Positions 7,909-15,052 of a DNA stretch of 64,000 bases are shown piece by piece. The stretch is from CAIYRG01 sp964446945 (GTDB lineage Bacteria; Pseudomonadota; Alphaproteobacteria; Micropepsales; Micropepsaceae). The translations under genes and the position numbers were made by a program. How positions within the stretch are numbered: the stretch's first letter is position 1; every line of letters begins with the position of its first letter. The stretch lies in the NCBI GenBank assembly GCA_964446945.1, contig CAYUQO010000018.1:19284-83283 (forward strand). The letters run 5' to 3'. Under the pieces are notes generated by a model. It was not told the DNA's origin and did not search any database. It saw only the letters and a list, made by a program, of their open reading frames with translations.

Positions 7909-8231
7909 GTGCTTGCCTGCCGAAGATCAAAGGCGTCACAGAGATCGAGTTCCCAGTGCCGGCGCTCTTTCCAGGTCATCACATGGTGATCACCGTTTGC
8001 GGCGGCCCACGCCGAGAACACTAATCCGCCATTTCGATCGACCCGGACGTAATACTCGTACGGTCTGTCTTGCATCCCGGTGACGATGAACTCACCAAGT
8101 TCAAGCACCTGAACAAATTTCCCGCTGATATTCTGAGCCGATCCAGACCGGGCAATTTTCACGAGCAATGGGACCAACTCGTTCAACGCATCGGTGCGAT
8201 TTCGACTGATAAGTCGGTACGGGTCCGTCAC
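7905..8231 (-). CDS. Hypothetical protein upstream of the TSCPD gene
   Basis: About 108 residues from a GTG at 8231, chosen because GGTGGAG lies 8 bases upstream. A longer GTG start at 8270 (13 more residues) is possible but its AGGA is almost touching the codon. The sequence looks like a small alpha/beta protein (FVQVLELGEFIVTGMQDRPY, YYVRVDRNGGLVFSAWAA). No family recognised. It overlaps the TSCPD gene by ATGA, so the two are co-translated. Confidence 0.5.
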   Translation of the reverse strand: MTDPYRLISRNRTDALNELVPLLVKIARSGSAQNISGKFVQVLELGEFIVTGMQDRPYEYYVRVDRNGGLVFSAWAAANGDHHVMTWKERRHWELDLCDAFDLRQAST

Positions 8232-8326
8232 GGCCGTAGCTCCACCAAGCAGCTCTCGGCTTGCTGGCACTTCCTTTCGCCGGTATTGTGGGAATCGATC
8301 GTGCCGCCAAGCTGATCAATTCGATT

Positions 8327-8366
8327 GCCCCGCATCTCAGCCTGAGAGCGGGGCTTTCGTTTTTTG
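8327..8366 (+). terminator. Strong plus-strand terminator hairpin inside a minus-strand operon
   Basis: GCCCCGC (8327-8333) pairs with GCGGGGC (8348-8354), with an inner TCTCAG/CTGAGA stem. It is followed on the plus strand by CTTTCGTTTTTT. No plus-strand gene precedes it for several kilobases, so it would end an antisense transcript or block read-through against the phage-like operon. Confidence 0.6.
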
Positions 8367-8380
8367 ATGGCTCGCATGGA

Positions 8381-8581
8381 TCACGCGGCCTTCCCGGTGC
8401 CATTCAGCTGCTGGCGAATCCACCACATCGGGATCAGCCGGCGCTTTTCGCCGACCTGGAAGCTGGGCACGTGACCGCTTTTCCCTGGCTCGATCGCAAC
8501 ACCAGCCCGAAGAGTTTTGACGTCTATTCCGAGCAGTTTCGCGGTTCCGGGGATGGTCTCTGCAATTTTCTCTAAGTCCAT
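8381..8581 (-). CDS. Small DNA-binding (excisionase/Cro-like) protein
   Basis: 66 residues starting MDLEKIAETIPG. This start is chosen because GGAG lies 6 bases upstream. The N-terminal half reads as a helix-turn-helix (AETIPGTAKLLGIDVKTLRAG), followed by a basic strand and MWWIRQQL. It is the first gene of the leftward train and is divergent from the regulator at 8708, a layout typical of phage early control regions. Excisionase or early repressor are both possible. Confidence 0.5.
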   Translation of the reverse strand: MDLEKIAETIPGTAKLLGIDVKTLRAGVAIEPGKSGHVPSFQVGEKRRLIPMWWIRQQLNGTGKAA

Positions 8582-8707
8582 TTGTCTCTCCATTGCGGAC
8601 GGCAACGGTCCGAATCAACTCACGACGCCCCTTAAGGTCCGTTAGATATTGACTGCCTGTCCATAATTATGAGACTTTATTGCCAGCAACAAATCCTCGT
8701 AAGACAA

Positions 8708-9388
8708 ATGGCAAACCAAACGGCTTCGAAAAAGAGAGGGCGGCCGGCGATGCCGGTAGAAAAGAGGAAGGCGCACAAAATAACTATTCGGCTCACGCCA
8801 GGAGTCGCCTCATCTGTTCAATCGTCAGCAGCGGCTCACTCCCATGCCGTCACTGAGGAAGTTGAACGTATCGTTGCAGATTATTTCGACAGCGAACCGA
8901 AGCAACGCGATCTATTCGGTGGGCCAAAAACCTATAGCCTTGCGTTGCTTGTTGGCCTGACTCTCAAACTTTTGCGCCTGCGGACCGGGCATAGCTGGCA
9001 CGAGGATCCGTTCACGTTTGAACATGCGAAAGCGGCCGTAAATCTTTTGCTCGATGAGTTTCGGCCACCGGGCAAAGCGCGGGTTCCCGATGACTTACCG
9101 GCAGCGTTAGCAGGCACAGTGCGCCGCGCCGCAAAAAGGGGCGACGACTATTCCGACTGGCAATTCGGAGTGGAAGCGGCATTGGAATTGCTCGACGCGA
9201 TCAACGCATACGCTGGCAGTTACGGTGAGAAACGGCGGCAAGTAATTTCACTCATGCCTGAAAACGAGCAGGCGCCATGGCTGTTCGATTACAACGTGTA
9301 TTCGCGGCTAGGCAAAGAACTGAATCCACTCCGAAAACGCGTGAGAACGGGACGTCAAACACAAAATTCGAGGAGAGGCAGCGAATGA
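8708..9388 (+). CDS. RHH-type regulator of the left mobile element
   Basis: 226 residues starting MANQTASKKRGRPA. An in-frame ATG at 8669 would add 13 residues. Residues about 1-55 form a basic tail plus ribbon-helix-helix pattern (KITIRLTPGVASSVQSSAAA, then VTEEVERIVADYF). A longer C-terminal helical domain follows (YSLALLVGLTLKLLRLRTGH, QFGVEAALELLDAINAYAG), which may mediate oligomerisation. It overlaps the integrase by ATGA and is divergent from the leftward operon, so it probably controls integration and early expression. Not a family I can name. Confidence 0.65.
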   Translation: MANQTASKKRGRPAMPVEKRKAHKITIRLTPGVASSVQSSAAAHSHAVTEEVERIVADYFDSEPKQRDLFGGPKTYSLALLVGLTLKLLRLRTGHSWHEDPFTFEHAKAAVNLLLDEFRPPGKARVPDDLPAALAGTVRRAAKRGDDYSDWQFGVEAALELLDAINAYAGSYGEKRRQVISLMPENEQAPWLFDYNVYSRLGKELNPLRKRVRTGRQTQNSRRGSE

Positions 9389-10704
9389 CGAAATTGAGAA
9401 GCGCCAATCGGGCTCGCCGCGCCCGCGGTGACGGCGGGTATCGCGCACACCCCAAAGGAAGTGCGACTTCATGGGAGCTGTACTTCTATGCGACGGATCC
9501 AAAGACAGGATTGCGCCGGCGACGCACGGTTGCGTTCAAAGGCACCGAAACAGCTGCGCGCTCAAGACTGCGCACTCTGGTGAAGCAGGCGGAGGAGGGC
9601 GCTTTCGTCGGCTCACCGCGGCAGACCTTCGGCGACGTCTTAGACGCATGGGAAGCCGCTTTGACGGTCAGCCCCAAAACGGCGGAGCGCTACAAAGAGC
9701 TGGTGAAGCTGCACGTGCGGCCGCATCTCGGTTCGGATCGGCTTCAAACTCTTCGTGCGTCGCGCATCGAGGTATTCTACGGCAGTTTGCGCGAGGGTAG
9801 GGCGCCAGATGGTCAGGTGACATCGCGCCCGCTGGCGGCCCGCACGATTGGGCATATCCACCGGTTGGTCTTGCAGGTGCTTTCGCTCGCCGAGCGTGAC
9901 GGTCTCATTCCATCCAATCCCGCGCGCAAAGCGAACCGTCCTAAAGTCGAGCGCACAGAGATCGAGATCTTGGACCAAAATCAGGTCCGCGACGTGCTGC
10001 AAAAACTCCAAGGTCACGATCCGATGTACCGGATGGCAGCGCTCGGGCTGGCCACCGGCATGCGCCGCGGCGAAATTCTGGCCTTGCGATGGAAGCACAT
10101 CGATTTCGATCGTGCGACCGTCCGTGTCGAGCAGTCACTGGAACAGACCAAAGCCGGTCTGCGGTTTAAGAGTCCCAAAACCCGGTACAGCGCCCGCACG
10201 ATATCATTGCCCGCATCGATCGTGAGCGAACTACGGGCGCATCGGCGCGAACAGCAAGAGGAGCGGTTGAAACTCGGCCTTGGTCGCGAGTCGGACGAGG
10301 GACTCGTCTTCAGGCGCATTGACGCGACAACCGGCGAATACAGTCCTTTGATCCCAAACAGTGCGACAACGGAATGGCGCCGGCTGGTAGCGGCTCTCAA
10401 ACTGCCCAAGGTTTCCATGCACGCTTGGCGGCATACCCATGCGAGCCAACTGATCGATTCCGGCATGGACGTTCTCACCATTTCCAGGCGCCTTGGACAC
10501 GCTTCGCCAGCGATTACGCTGACGGTCTACGGTCATCGGTTCTCACGCAAAGATCAGGGCGCGGCGGACGTGTTCGAGGCGGCGTTTGGCAGCGCCTTTG
10601 CGAGAACGGAAGCGGACGAATCCAGCACAGCTGCGAACGCGGATGGTGGCAGTATGGTGGCAAACACCATTCCCTTCCCACAGGCGGCGACATCAACTAA
10701 TTGA
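9385..10704 (+). CDS. Tyrosine recombinase / phage integrase
   Basis: 440 residues. Start at 9385 is supported by GAGGAG upstream and the ATGA overlap with the RHH gene. It has an N-terminal AP2-like arm-binding part, a SAM-like core-binding domain (about 60-190) and a catalytic domain. The full catalytic set is visible: R227 (ATGMRRGEIL), H346-x-x-R349 (HAWRH), H372 (LGHAS) and Y382 (TVYGH). The stop lies only 11 bases before the tRNA-Ser gene, which suggests that the attachment site of this element is at or very near the 5' side of that tRNA. It should catalyse integration and excision of the element to its left. Confidence 0.9.
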   Translation: MTKLRSANRARRARGDGGYRAHPKGSATSWELYFYATDPKTGLRRRRTVAFKGTETAARSRLRTLVKQAEEGAFVGSPRQTFGDVLDAWEAALTVSPKTAERYKELVKLHVRPHLGSDRLQTLRASRIEVFYGSLREGRAPDGQVTSRPLAARTIGHIHRLVLQVLSLAERDGLIPSNPARKANRPKVERTEIEILDQNQVRDVLQKLQGHDPMYRMAALGLATGMRRGEILALRWKHIDFDRATVRVEQSLEQTKAGLRFKSPKTRYSARTISLPASIVSELRAHRREQQEERLKLGLGRESDEGLVFRRIDATTGEYSPLIPNSATTEWRRLVAALKLPKVSMHAWRHTHASQLIDSGMDVLTISRRLGHASPAITLTVYGHRFSRKDQGAADVFEAAFGSAFARTEADESSTAANADGGSMVANTIPFPQAATSTN

Positions 10705-10715
10705 TTTGTTTACGC

Positions 10716-10805
10716 GGATGGGTGGCTGAGTGGTTGAAAGCACCGGTCTTGAAAACCGGCGGAGGTTCACGCCTCCCGGGGGTTCGAATCCCTCCCCATC
10801 CGCCA
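10716..10805 (+). tRNA. tRNA-Ser(UGA)
   Basis: A 90-nt class II tRNA. The acceptor stem GGATGGG pairs with CCCATCC, the discriminator is G at 10802, and CCA is encoded at 10803-10805. The anticodon stem CCGGT/ACCGG carries loop CTTGAAA with anticodon TGA at 10750-10752. A long variable arm (GGAGGTTCACGCCTCC) and a GGTTCGAATCC T-arm complete the serine identity. Its 3' end is the attachment site of the element to its right. Confidence 0.97.
10792..10805 (+). repeat. attL core (tRNA-Ser 3' end)
   Basis: CTCCCCATCCGCCA, the last bases of the tRNA-Ser gene, identical to 16458-16471. The flanking bases differ on both sides, so the identity block is exactly 14 bp. Confidence 0.9.
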
Positions 10806-10857
10806 CGTATTTAAATTGCATAATATATATCAATAACTTATGTTCGGATAACGTATC

Positions 10858-10881
10858 TGACCCATACTTTGACCCATATTT
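10858..10881 (+). repeat. Candidate integrase arm site, left
   Basis: TGACCCATACTTTGACCCATATTT: two ACCCAT boxes at 10860 and 10872 with a 12-bp period. The same design recurs at 16317/16329 near the other end of the element, in the same orientation. Arm-type sites flanking the core are expected for a P4-type integrase; the match itself is seen directly. Confidence 0.6.
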
Positions 10882-10912
10882 AGATAGCGGCAACAGGCGA
10901 GCACGGGCGAAA

Positions 10913-11380
10913 ATGTCAGGTGAAATTACAGGAGCAAAACAGCGGGGCAGACCCTTCCTGCCGGGTCATTCGGGCAATCCAAAAGGAAAGCCGAAAGGGG
11001 CGCGCAATCGCGCCACGCTCGCGGCCGAAGCACTCCTAGACGGCGAAGCCGAGGCGCTGACGCGTAAAGCAATCGAGCTTGCGCTCGCGGGCGATACAGT
11101 GGCGCTGCGGTTGTGTCTCGAACGTTTGCTGCCTCCGCGGAAGGATCGCCCGGTTGCGTTGGCTTTAGATGACTCAGCTATGGGGGATAATGCCGCGCGG
11201 GCAGCCAATGCCGTGCTTGCATCTCTGGCGGCTGGCCAGATCACCGTGAGCGAGGCGAACGCGGCGATGGAGTTGATTGGATCGTGCCGTCGCGTTGCGG
11301 GCTTGGATAAGCAGGCTTCGCCCATTGGCCCGATCACTCGTATTGAGTTCATTTGCCCCGATCACCACGGAACGGACTAG
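10913..11380 (+). CDS. DUF5681-domain protein
   Basis: 155 residues starting MSGEITGAKQRGRPF. The open frame runs back into the tRNA, so the internal ATG at 10913 is used. The N-terminus carries the DUF5681 signature GRPFLPGHSGNPKGKPKGA, followed by helices (ALLDGEAEALTRKAIELAL, DTVALRLCLERLLPPRKDRP). DUF5681 proteins are common on alphaproteobacterial phages and islands; a DNA-packaging or regulatory role has been suggested but is not established. It is the only rightward gene of the element and converges with the HIRAN-like gene with a 4-base overlap. Confidence 0.7.
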   Translation: MSGEITGAKQRGRPFLPGHSGNPKGKPKGARNRATLAAEALLDGEAEALTRKAIELALAGDTVALRLCLERLLPPRKDRPVALALDDSAMGDNAARAANAVLASLAAGQITVSEANAAMELIGSCRRVAGLDKQASPIGPITRIEFICPDHHGTD

Positions 11381-11772
11381 GTCCGCTGAAACTGCACCCG
11401 GACTTGCGGCTCGCCTTTTGGGCTGCGAGCGAATTCAGCGGTGTAGTGAATGTCTCCGCGGCCGTCCGAAGGCATTAGCAGCGCGCGCAAGTCACTCGCA
11501 ATTTCTCTCGCGACACAGCCAAGTTTCCAACGGTCGCGGAAGTCAAACATGTCTAAATCGATTTGACCGCAAGGGAAGCCAAGTCGAAGTTCCAACGCTG
11601 GCCTATCTTCGTTCGGGATTTCGGACGGCCTCACGAATACGCTAACAGGATCGCGGTCGTTCGCCGGGTCAATTTCGAGTTCAAGGCGTGCACCAACGCG
11701 GAGGACCGAAACAATGCCCTTTGCGGGCGGATTAAAACTCAGACCCCGAATCTCAGCGACGATTTCACCCAT
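11377..11772 (-). CDS. HIRAN-like domain protein
   Basis: 131 residues starting MGEIVAEIRGLSF. It follows the HIRAN pattern: VAEIRGLSFNP, a short gap, VLRVGARLELEIDPANDRDP, VSVFV, then a KLGCVAREIASDLRALL helix equivalent to the usual G-Y-V-P-x-x-x-A segment. An insertion of about 30 residues separates the last two parts. HIRAN domains bind damaged or single-stranded DNA ends and usually sit in helicases; stand-alone copies on mobile elements are poorly studied. The terminal PQVRVQFQRT strand closes the domain. Assignment is by pattern only. Confidence 0.55.
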   Translation of the reverse strand: MGEIVAEIRGLSFNPPAKGIVSVLRVGARLELEIDPANDRDPVSVFVRPSEIPNEDRPALELRLGFPCGQIDLDMFDFRDRWKLGCVAREIASDLRALLMPSDGRGDIHYTAEFARSPKGEPQVRVQFQRT

Positions 11773-11806
11773 GACCTCGCCACTCCGCATTCACGTGCTC
11801 ATACCC

Positions 11807-12340
11807 TCACGGCTGCCAAAATGGGCCCACGAACTCGACAGCGCCGCACTTCATTTGGGACTGCACCGGCGAGGCACTCCACGAATCATACTGGATGAAC
11901 TGGTCCTTCTGCACTGAACAAAATTCACCAGTCTTGTTGTTGGAGAAACTACGAAAGCTGTATGTTTTTTTCACAAAATCGAATGTCGAAATTATTGTCG
12001 ATTCGCAAAGGCCCCCCGGCCCGTCTTGGGCTACGAGCTTGCCGTCCACTTCGTGTACGTCCACCTCCGTTGTGCCAACTTCCATGTAGCAGGTCGTGGC
12101 TGGATCACCGATGGCTAGGAACGGTTTGGTGGATTGTTTGTAAATCCGTGATCCAAACACGATGCAGTGGTTTGTGCGTGGTGTTCCGTCGCATTGAATC
12201 TGGAGGAGCGTGAAACTGGTCTGGCCTGTGTTTGCGACGGTCATGACCTTTTTAGAAAATCGGGCTGTTTCCTGCGCCGGGACCGCCGTTGCGATAATAG
12301 TCAGTCCAAAGACGAAACAAAACGGCCACTTTGGACGCAT
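11807..12340 (-). CDS. Secreted hypothetical protein carried by the tRNA-Ser element
   Basis: 177 residues with a clear signal peptide: MRPKWP, a hydrophobic core (FCFVFGLTIIATA) and a cleavage site after VPA. The mature part has about seven cysteines (QCDG, NHCIVFG, TTCYME, GLCEST, EFCSV, MKCGA) that may form disulfides in the periplasm. No family recognised. A secreted cysteine-rich cargo on such a small element is unusual. GTG/ATG alternatives add 5 residues upstream. Confidence 0.6.
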   Translation of the reverse strand: MRPKWPFCFVFGLTIIATAVPAQETARFSKKVMTVANTGQTSFTLLQIQCDGTPRTNHCIVFGSRIYKQSTKPFLAIGDPATTCYMEVGTTEVDVHEVDGKLVAQDGPGGLCESTIISTFDFVKKTYSFRSFSNNKTGEFCSVQKDQFIQYDSWSASPVQSQMKCGAVEFVGPFWQP

Positions 12341-12600
12341 TGCGGGTGCCTCCATATTTTTGCCCTTGGCGGCACCGGGTACAATGCTCCGGTATGGGCC
12401 AGAGGCCCCCCGCCTAACGACAGCTTTCGTAAATGTGGTTTACACACGCAGCCCAAAACCGACGCTGGGCCACACTTGCGGGCCAGCATCGAATAGCACT
12501 CCGCCGCCCCGTCACACCGTAACAACGCCCGCGATCCGCGGAATTCCATTTAACGCAAGTGTAACATTTTGGCCCGCCGTTACGCTAGTTGTGTGCAATT

Positions 12601-13920
12601 TCAAGGCTGTGACGGTGTGACGGTTGGGCGGGGCCCGTTGGAGAGGTAGCGATTGAACGCTTCATTGAACTGGTCGCGACAATACCCTTTCGCTGTCTGT
12701 GTGCCGGTTCTGATTGTTTGCGGGCGAATGCCATATGGCGCTAGCAGCCGCGCCAGCCCATGCCGGGAAAGAGGTTTCATGTTTTGCCATTCCGCCCACG
12801 GATGACCTTCGAGTTCGATGAGGGCAAAAGTCAAATCAAAGGACGATATCCGGTCGCATTTCTTCGCTTCAAAAATTGAACGGATATCTTCGAGCAATAA
12901 TGCTCCATCTGACGGGCTTGCTTGTGCCGCGGTTCCAGCCGCTACCGCGATTTGGCGTGCGTGGGTGGGCCATTCCCCGCCCGCGTGATCTGCAATCGCA
13001 ATGAGCGGTCGCCAGTTGTCAGCAGCCCGATTGTGCAAGCTCTCGGGCAGATCGGGATCAGCAGCCTGTACAGCCGCATAGCAATCAGCCGCCCATCGTG
13101 CCGCCATCCGTGCCAAACAATCCAACTCAGGACAGTGGCTATCTCGAAACCGAGCAATGGCTTCGTTCGGCCTTCGCCGCCGCAACTGAATCGAAATAGA
13201 GCGATCTTCCAATGTGCTCGGAAGGCGTCCAATCATCGCTATGGCAGTGGCAGCCCAGGTTGAAAATTTGCGCGGCTGATAATCGTCCCCGGCAACTCTC
13301 ACGACATATGCCGCCGCCCGCCGATGGCCACTGTTCAGTATGCCCCGCAAATCATCGCTGTGCGTTAGGAATGTGTCCGCCTCATCGATGAGCAGTGTGG
13401 GATGAGCGGCCTCGATTGCACGAAATACCGCCGCGGTAGTTGTGTTCGATACCAGCAGAGGCCGCGGAACAAGATGGCCGATCACGTCCAAAAGAGAGGT
13501 TTTGCCGCACTGCTTTTCCGGCGACGTGATCGCCAGCTTTGGAGACACCGTGAATGCGTCAAGCATGTGCGCGTGCGCGACCCAAAGCGCCACGGCCTCG
13601 GCCGCGCCGCTCTCCGTCACAAGGTATTTTCTGATTTGCTCTGTGATGGCCGTAAGCAGGCTGTCCCCGTTAACCGGCTCAGGCCAATGCTCGGGTGAAA
13701 ACAATTCGAGCGCCTGTCCCTGTTGCGGAAAATCGTCGGAAACGTCGGCGCGTTTCGCTTGTACCAGCTTGTCCAATATCGATGTACGGACGTTAAGCTT
13801 TACGGCTGCGGCGACGCGCTCACGGTCGTATGAAAGCATGGGCAGGCTCGCAAGGCGCGCAATCTCCGCCTCATCCTGATCAGGACTTTCTGCCCCGGAA
13901 TTTTTAGGATCATCAGTCAT
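12601..13920 (-). CDS. DUF3631-family P-loop ATPase
   Basis: 439 residues starting MTDDPKNSGAE. The DUF3631 core spans about 90-380. The Walker A-like loop is SPEKQCGKTS (133-142, Lys140), Walker B is LLIDEAD (176-182), and a conserved stretch reads IGRLPSTLEDRSISIQLRRR. DUF3631 domains often form the C-terminal helicase-like part of phage and plasmid primase-helicases; here the domain stands alone without a primase. In P4-like elements this position is taken by the replication protein, so it is the best candidate for driving replication of the excised element. It overlaps the gene at 13913 by 8 bases. Confidence 0.8.
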   Translation of the reverse strand: MTDDPKNSGAESPDQDEAEIARLASLPMLSYDRERVAAAVKLNVRTSILDKLVQAKRADVSDDFPQQGQALELFSPEHWPEPVNGDSLLTAITEQIRKYLVTESGAAEAVALWVAHAHMLDAFTVSPKLAITSPEKQCGKTSLLDVIGHLVPRPLLVSNTTTAAVFRAIEAAHPTLLIDEADTFLTHSDDLRGILNSGHRRAAAYVVRVAGDDYQPRKFSTWAATAIAMIGRLPSTLEDRSISIQLRRRRPNEAIARFRDSHCPELDCLARMAARWAADCYAAVQAADPDLPESLHNRAADNWRPLIAIADHAGGEWPTHARQIAVAAGTAAQASPSDGALLLEDIRSIFEAKKCDRISSFDLTFALIELEGHPWAEWQNMKPLSRHGLARLLAPYGIRPQTIRTGTQTAKGYCRDQFNEAFNRYLSNGPRPTVTPSQP

Positions 13921-14137
13921 TGGTGCGCCATAGCATCGGCAATGTCGCAAGCATCCGGTCTAGGGCCGCAGCCCGCCCGAGAAGGCCGTGCCCCTTTAGT
14001 TCGTCCCGGTATTCGACCACTGTTTCGCGGAGTTGCCGCCGAAAGCTATCATTCTTTGTACTGAGTAGACCGATCAGCGCATCGAATAGGTCTGCGGAAA
14101 CACAATTTGAATGGTCTGCCGTTGGCTCTCGGTACAT
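13913..14137 (-). CDS. Small hypothetical protein upstream of the DUF3631 ATPase
   Basis: 74 residues, helical throughout (LFDALIGLLSTKNDSFRRQL, VVEYRDELKGHGLLGRAAAL). It overlaps the ATPase by 8 bases and follows the AlpA-like gene by 1 base, so the three are one transcription unit. Size and position suggest an accessory factor for the ATPase; no family recognised. Confidence 0.55.
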   Translation of the reverse strand: MYREPTADHSNCVSADLFDALIGLLSTKNDSFRRQLRETVVEYRDELKGHGLLGRAAALDRMLATLPMLWRTND

Positions 14138-14138
14138 G

Positions 14139-14330
14139 TTATTTCCCCCGACCCAGAAATGCTTTCAGGCTCGCGTAATTGATGAGTCGGCGCGTGCCAA
14201 CGGTAAGGGAATCGATCTCACCACGCCCGAGCAGTTCGTACAGTTTGGTTCGGCCGAGGCCGGATAGTTTCAGGGCGACGGGTACCGTGATCGTGATCGG
14301 ATCAACATGCGCTGTTTCAACCATGCTCAT
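14139..14330 (-). CDS. AlpA/excisionase-like helix-turn-helix protein
   Basis: 63 residues. A MerR-type winged helix: ITITVPVALKLSGLGRTKLY, then ELLGRGEIDSLTVGTRRLI and a final YASLKAFLGRG. This is the pattern of small excisionases and AlpA-type activators that bend DNA at att sites or switch on the integrase. It lies between the integrase pair and the ATPase, the usual place in P4-like elements. Confidence 0.75.
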   Translation of the reverse strand: MSMVETAHVDPITITVPVALKLSGLGRTKLYELLGRGEIDSLTVGTRRLINYASLKAFLGRGK

Positions 14331-14431
14331 TCTCCTATGGCCGCTTGAATCGTGGCGAACGGGAGAAAGGTTGCGCGGATGGCGTTGGAATAAGCGGGAG
14401 GGATTATCCCGACGCGGCGCGTGCGCTCGAT

Positions 14432-15052
14432 TTATCTGACACCGGCTTGTAATTGGGGCAGCACGGATGCAAGCAAGCGTTCAACGCCCTGCATGACTTC
14501 CGGGAGTGTCTTCAATTGCGACAAGGCGCGCTCGAATTCGCCCATCAAAGCGTCCGTGGTGTGGCGTTCCTGATCTTGGGCCAACCGCTTTGATGAGTCA
14601 CCGAGCCAGTACTGGACGGTTTTCCACTCCGGTGTGTTCAATCGGCCCCCAAGTGGGATTCCGTGTTGCTTCAGTTGGCCCGCCACAAATTTGCACGCTT
14701 CAACTTTTGGCATTCCGAATCGCCTCAGCGCACGAACACTGCAAATCGCGAAACTGCGGATCACCTTCCGCGTGCGCGGTTCAATTGGCCTGTTTCCATA
14801 CTGGACCGGCCTCAGCATCGGAACGGTTTGCCCACTATCGAGGTCAGCTAGCCCCGCGAGCAGTGCTGTCAAAGGTAGCATTAGGCTTTGATGTTCCAGA
14901 CGCGGGACTGAACGAAGGAACTTTAGCACCGACTGCAACGCAGTCATTGCGCCGCCACGGCTACTGATTCCGAACTCCGTACATGACGCGCGAAGACCTG
15001 TTTCGAGGGCCTGAAAATCGCTCAGACCGATTTCATACGCATGGTCGATCAT
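14432..15052 (-). CDS. Hypothetical protein translationally coupled to the P4-type integrase
   Basis: 206 residues starting MIDHAYEIGLSDF. The start at 15052 overlaps the integrase stop as ATGA, so its translation depends on the integrase. Mostly helical. The middle contains RTRKVIRSFAICSVRALRRFG and EACKFVAGQLKQHGIPLGGR, which could be a helix-turn-helix, followed by EWKTVQYWLGD. No family recognised. Possible excision or copy-control partner of the integrase. Confidence 0.6.
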   Translation of the reverse strand: MIDHAYEIGLSDFQALETGLRASCTEFGISSRGGAMTALQSVLKFLRSVPRLEHQSLMLPLTALLAGLADLDSGQTVPMLRPVQYGNRPIEPRTRKVIRSFAICSVRALRRFGMPKVEACKFVAGQLKQHGIPLGGRLNTPEWKTVQYWLGDSSKRLAQDQERHTTDALMGEFERALSQLKTLPEVMQGVERLLASVLPQLQAGVR

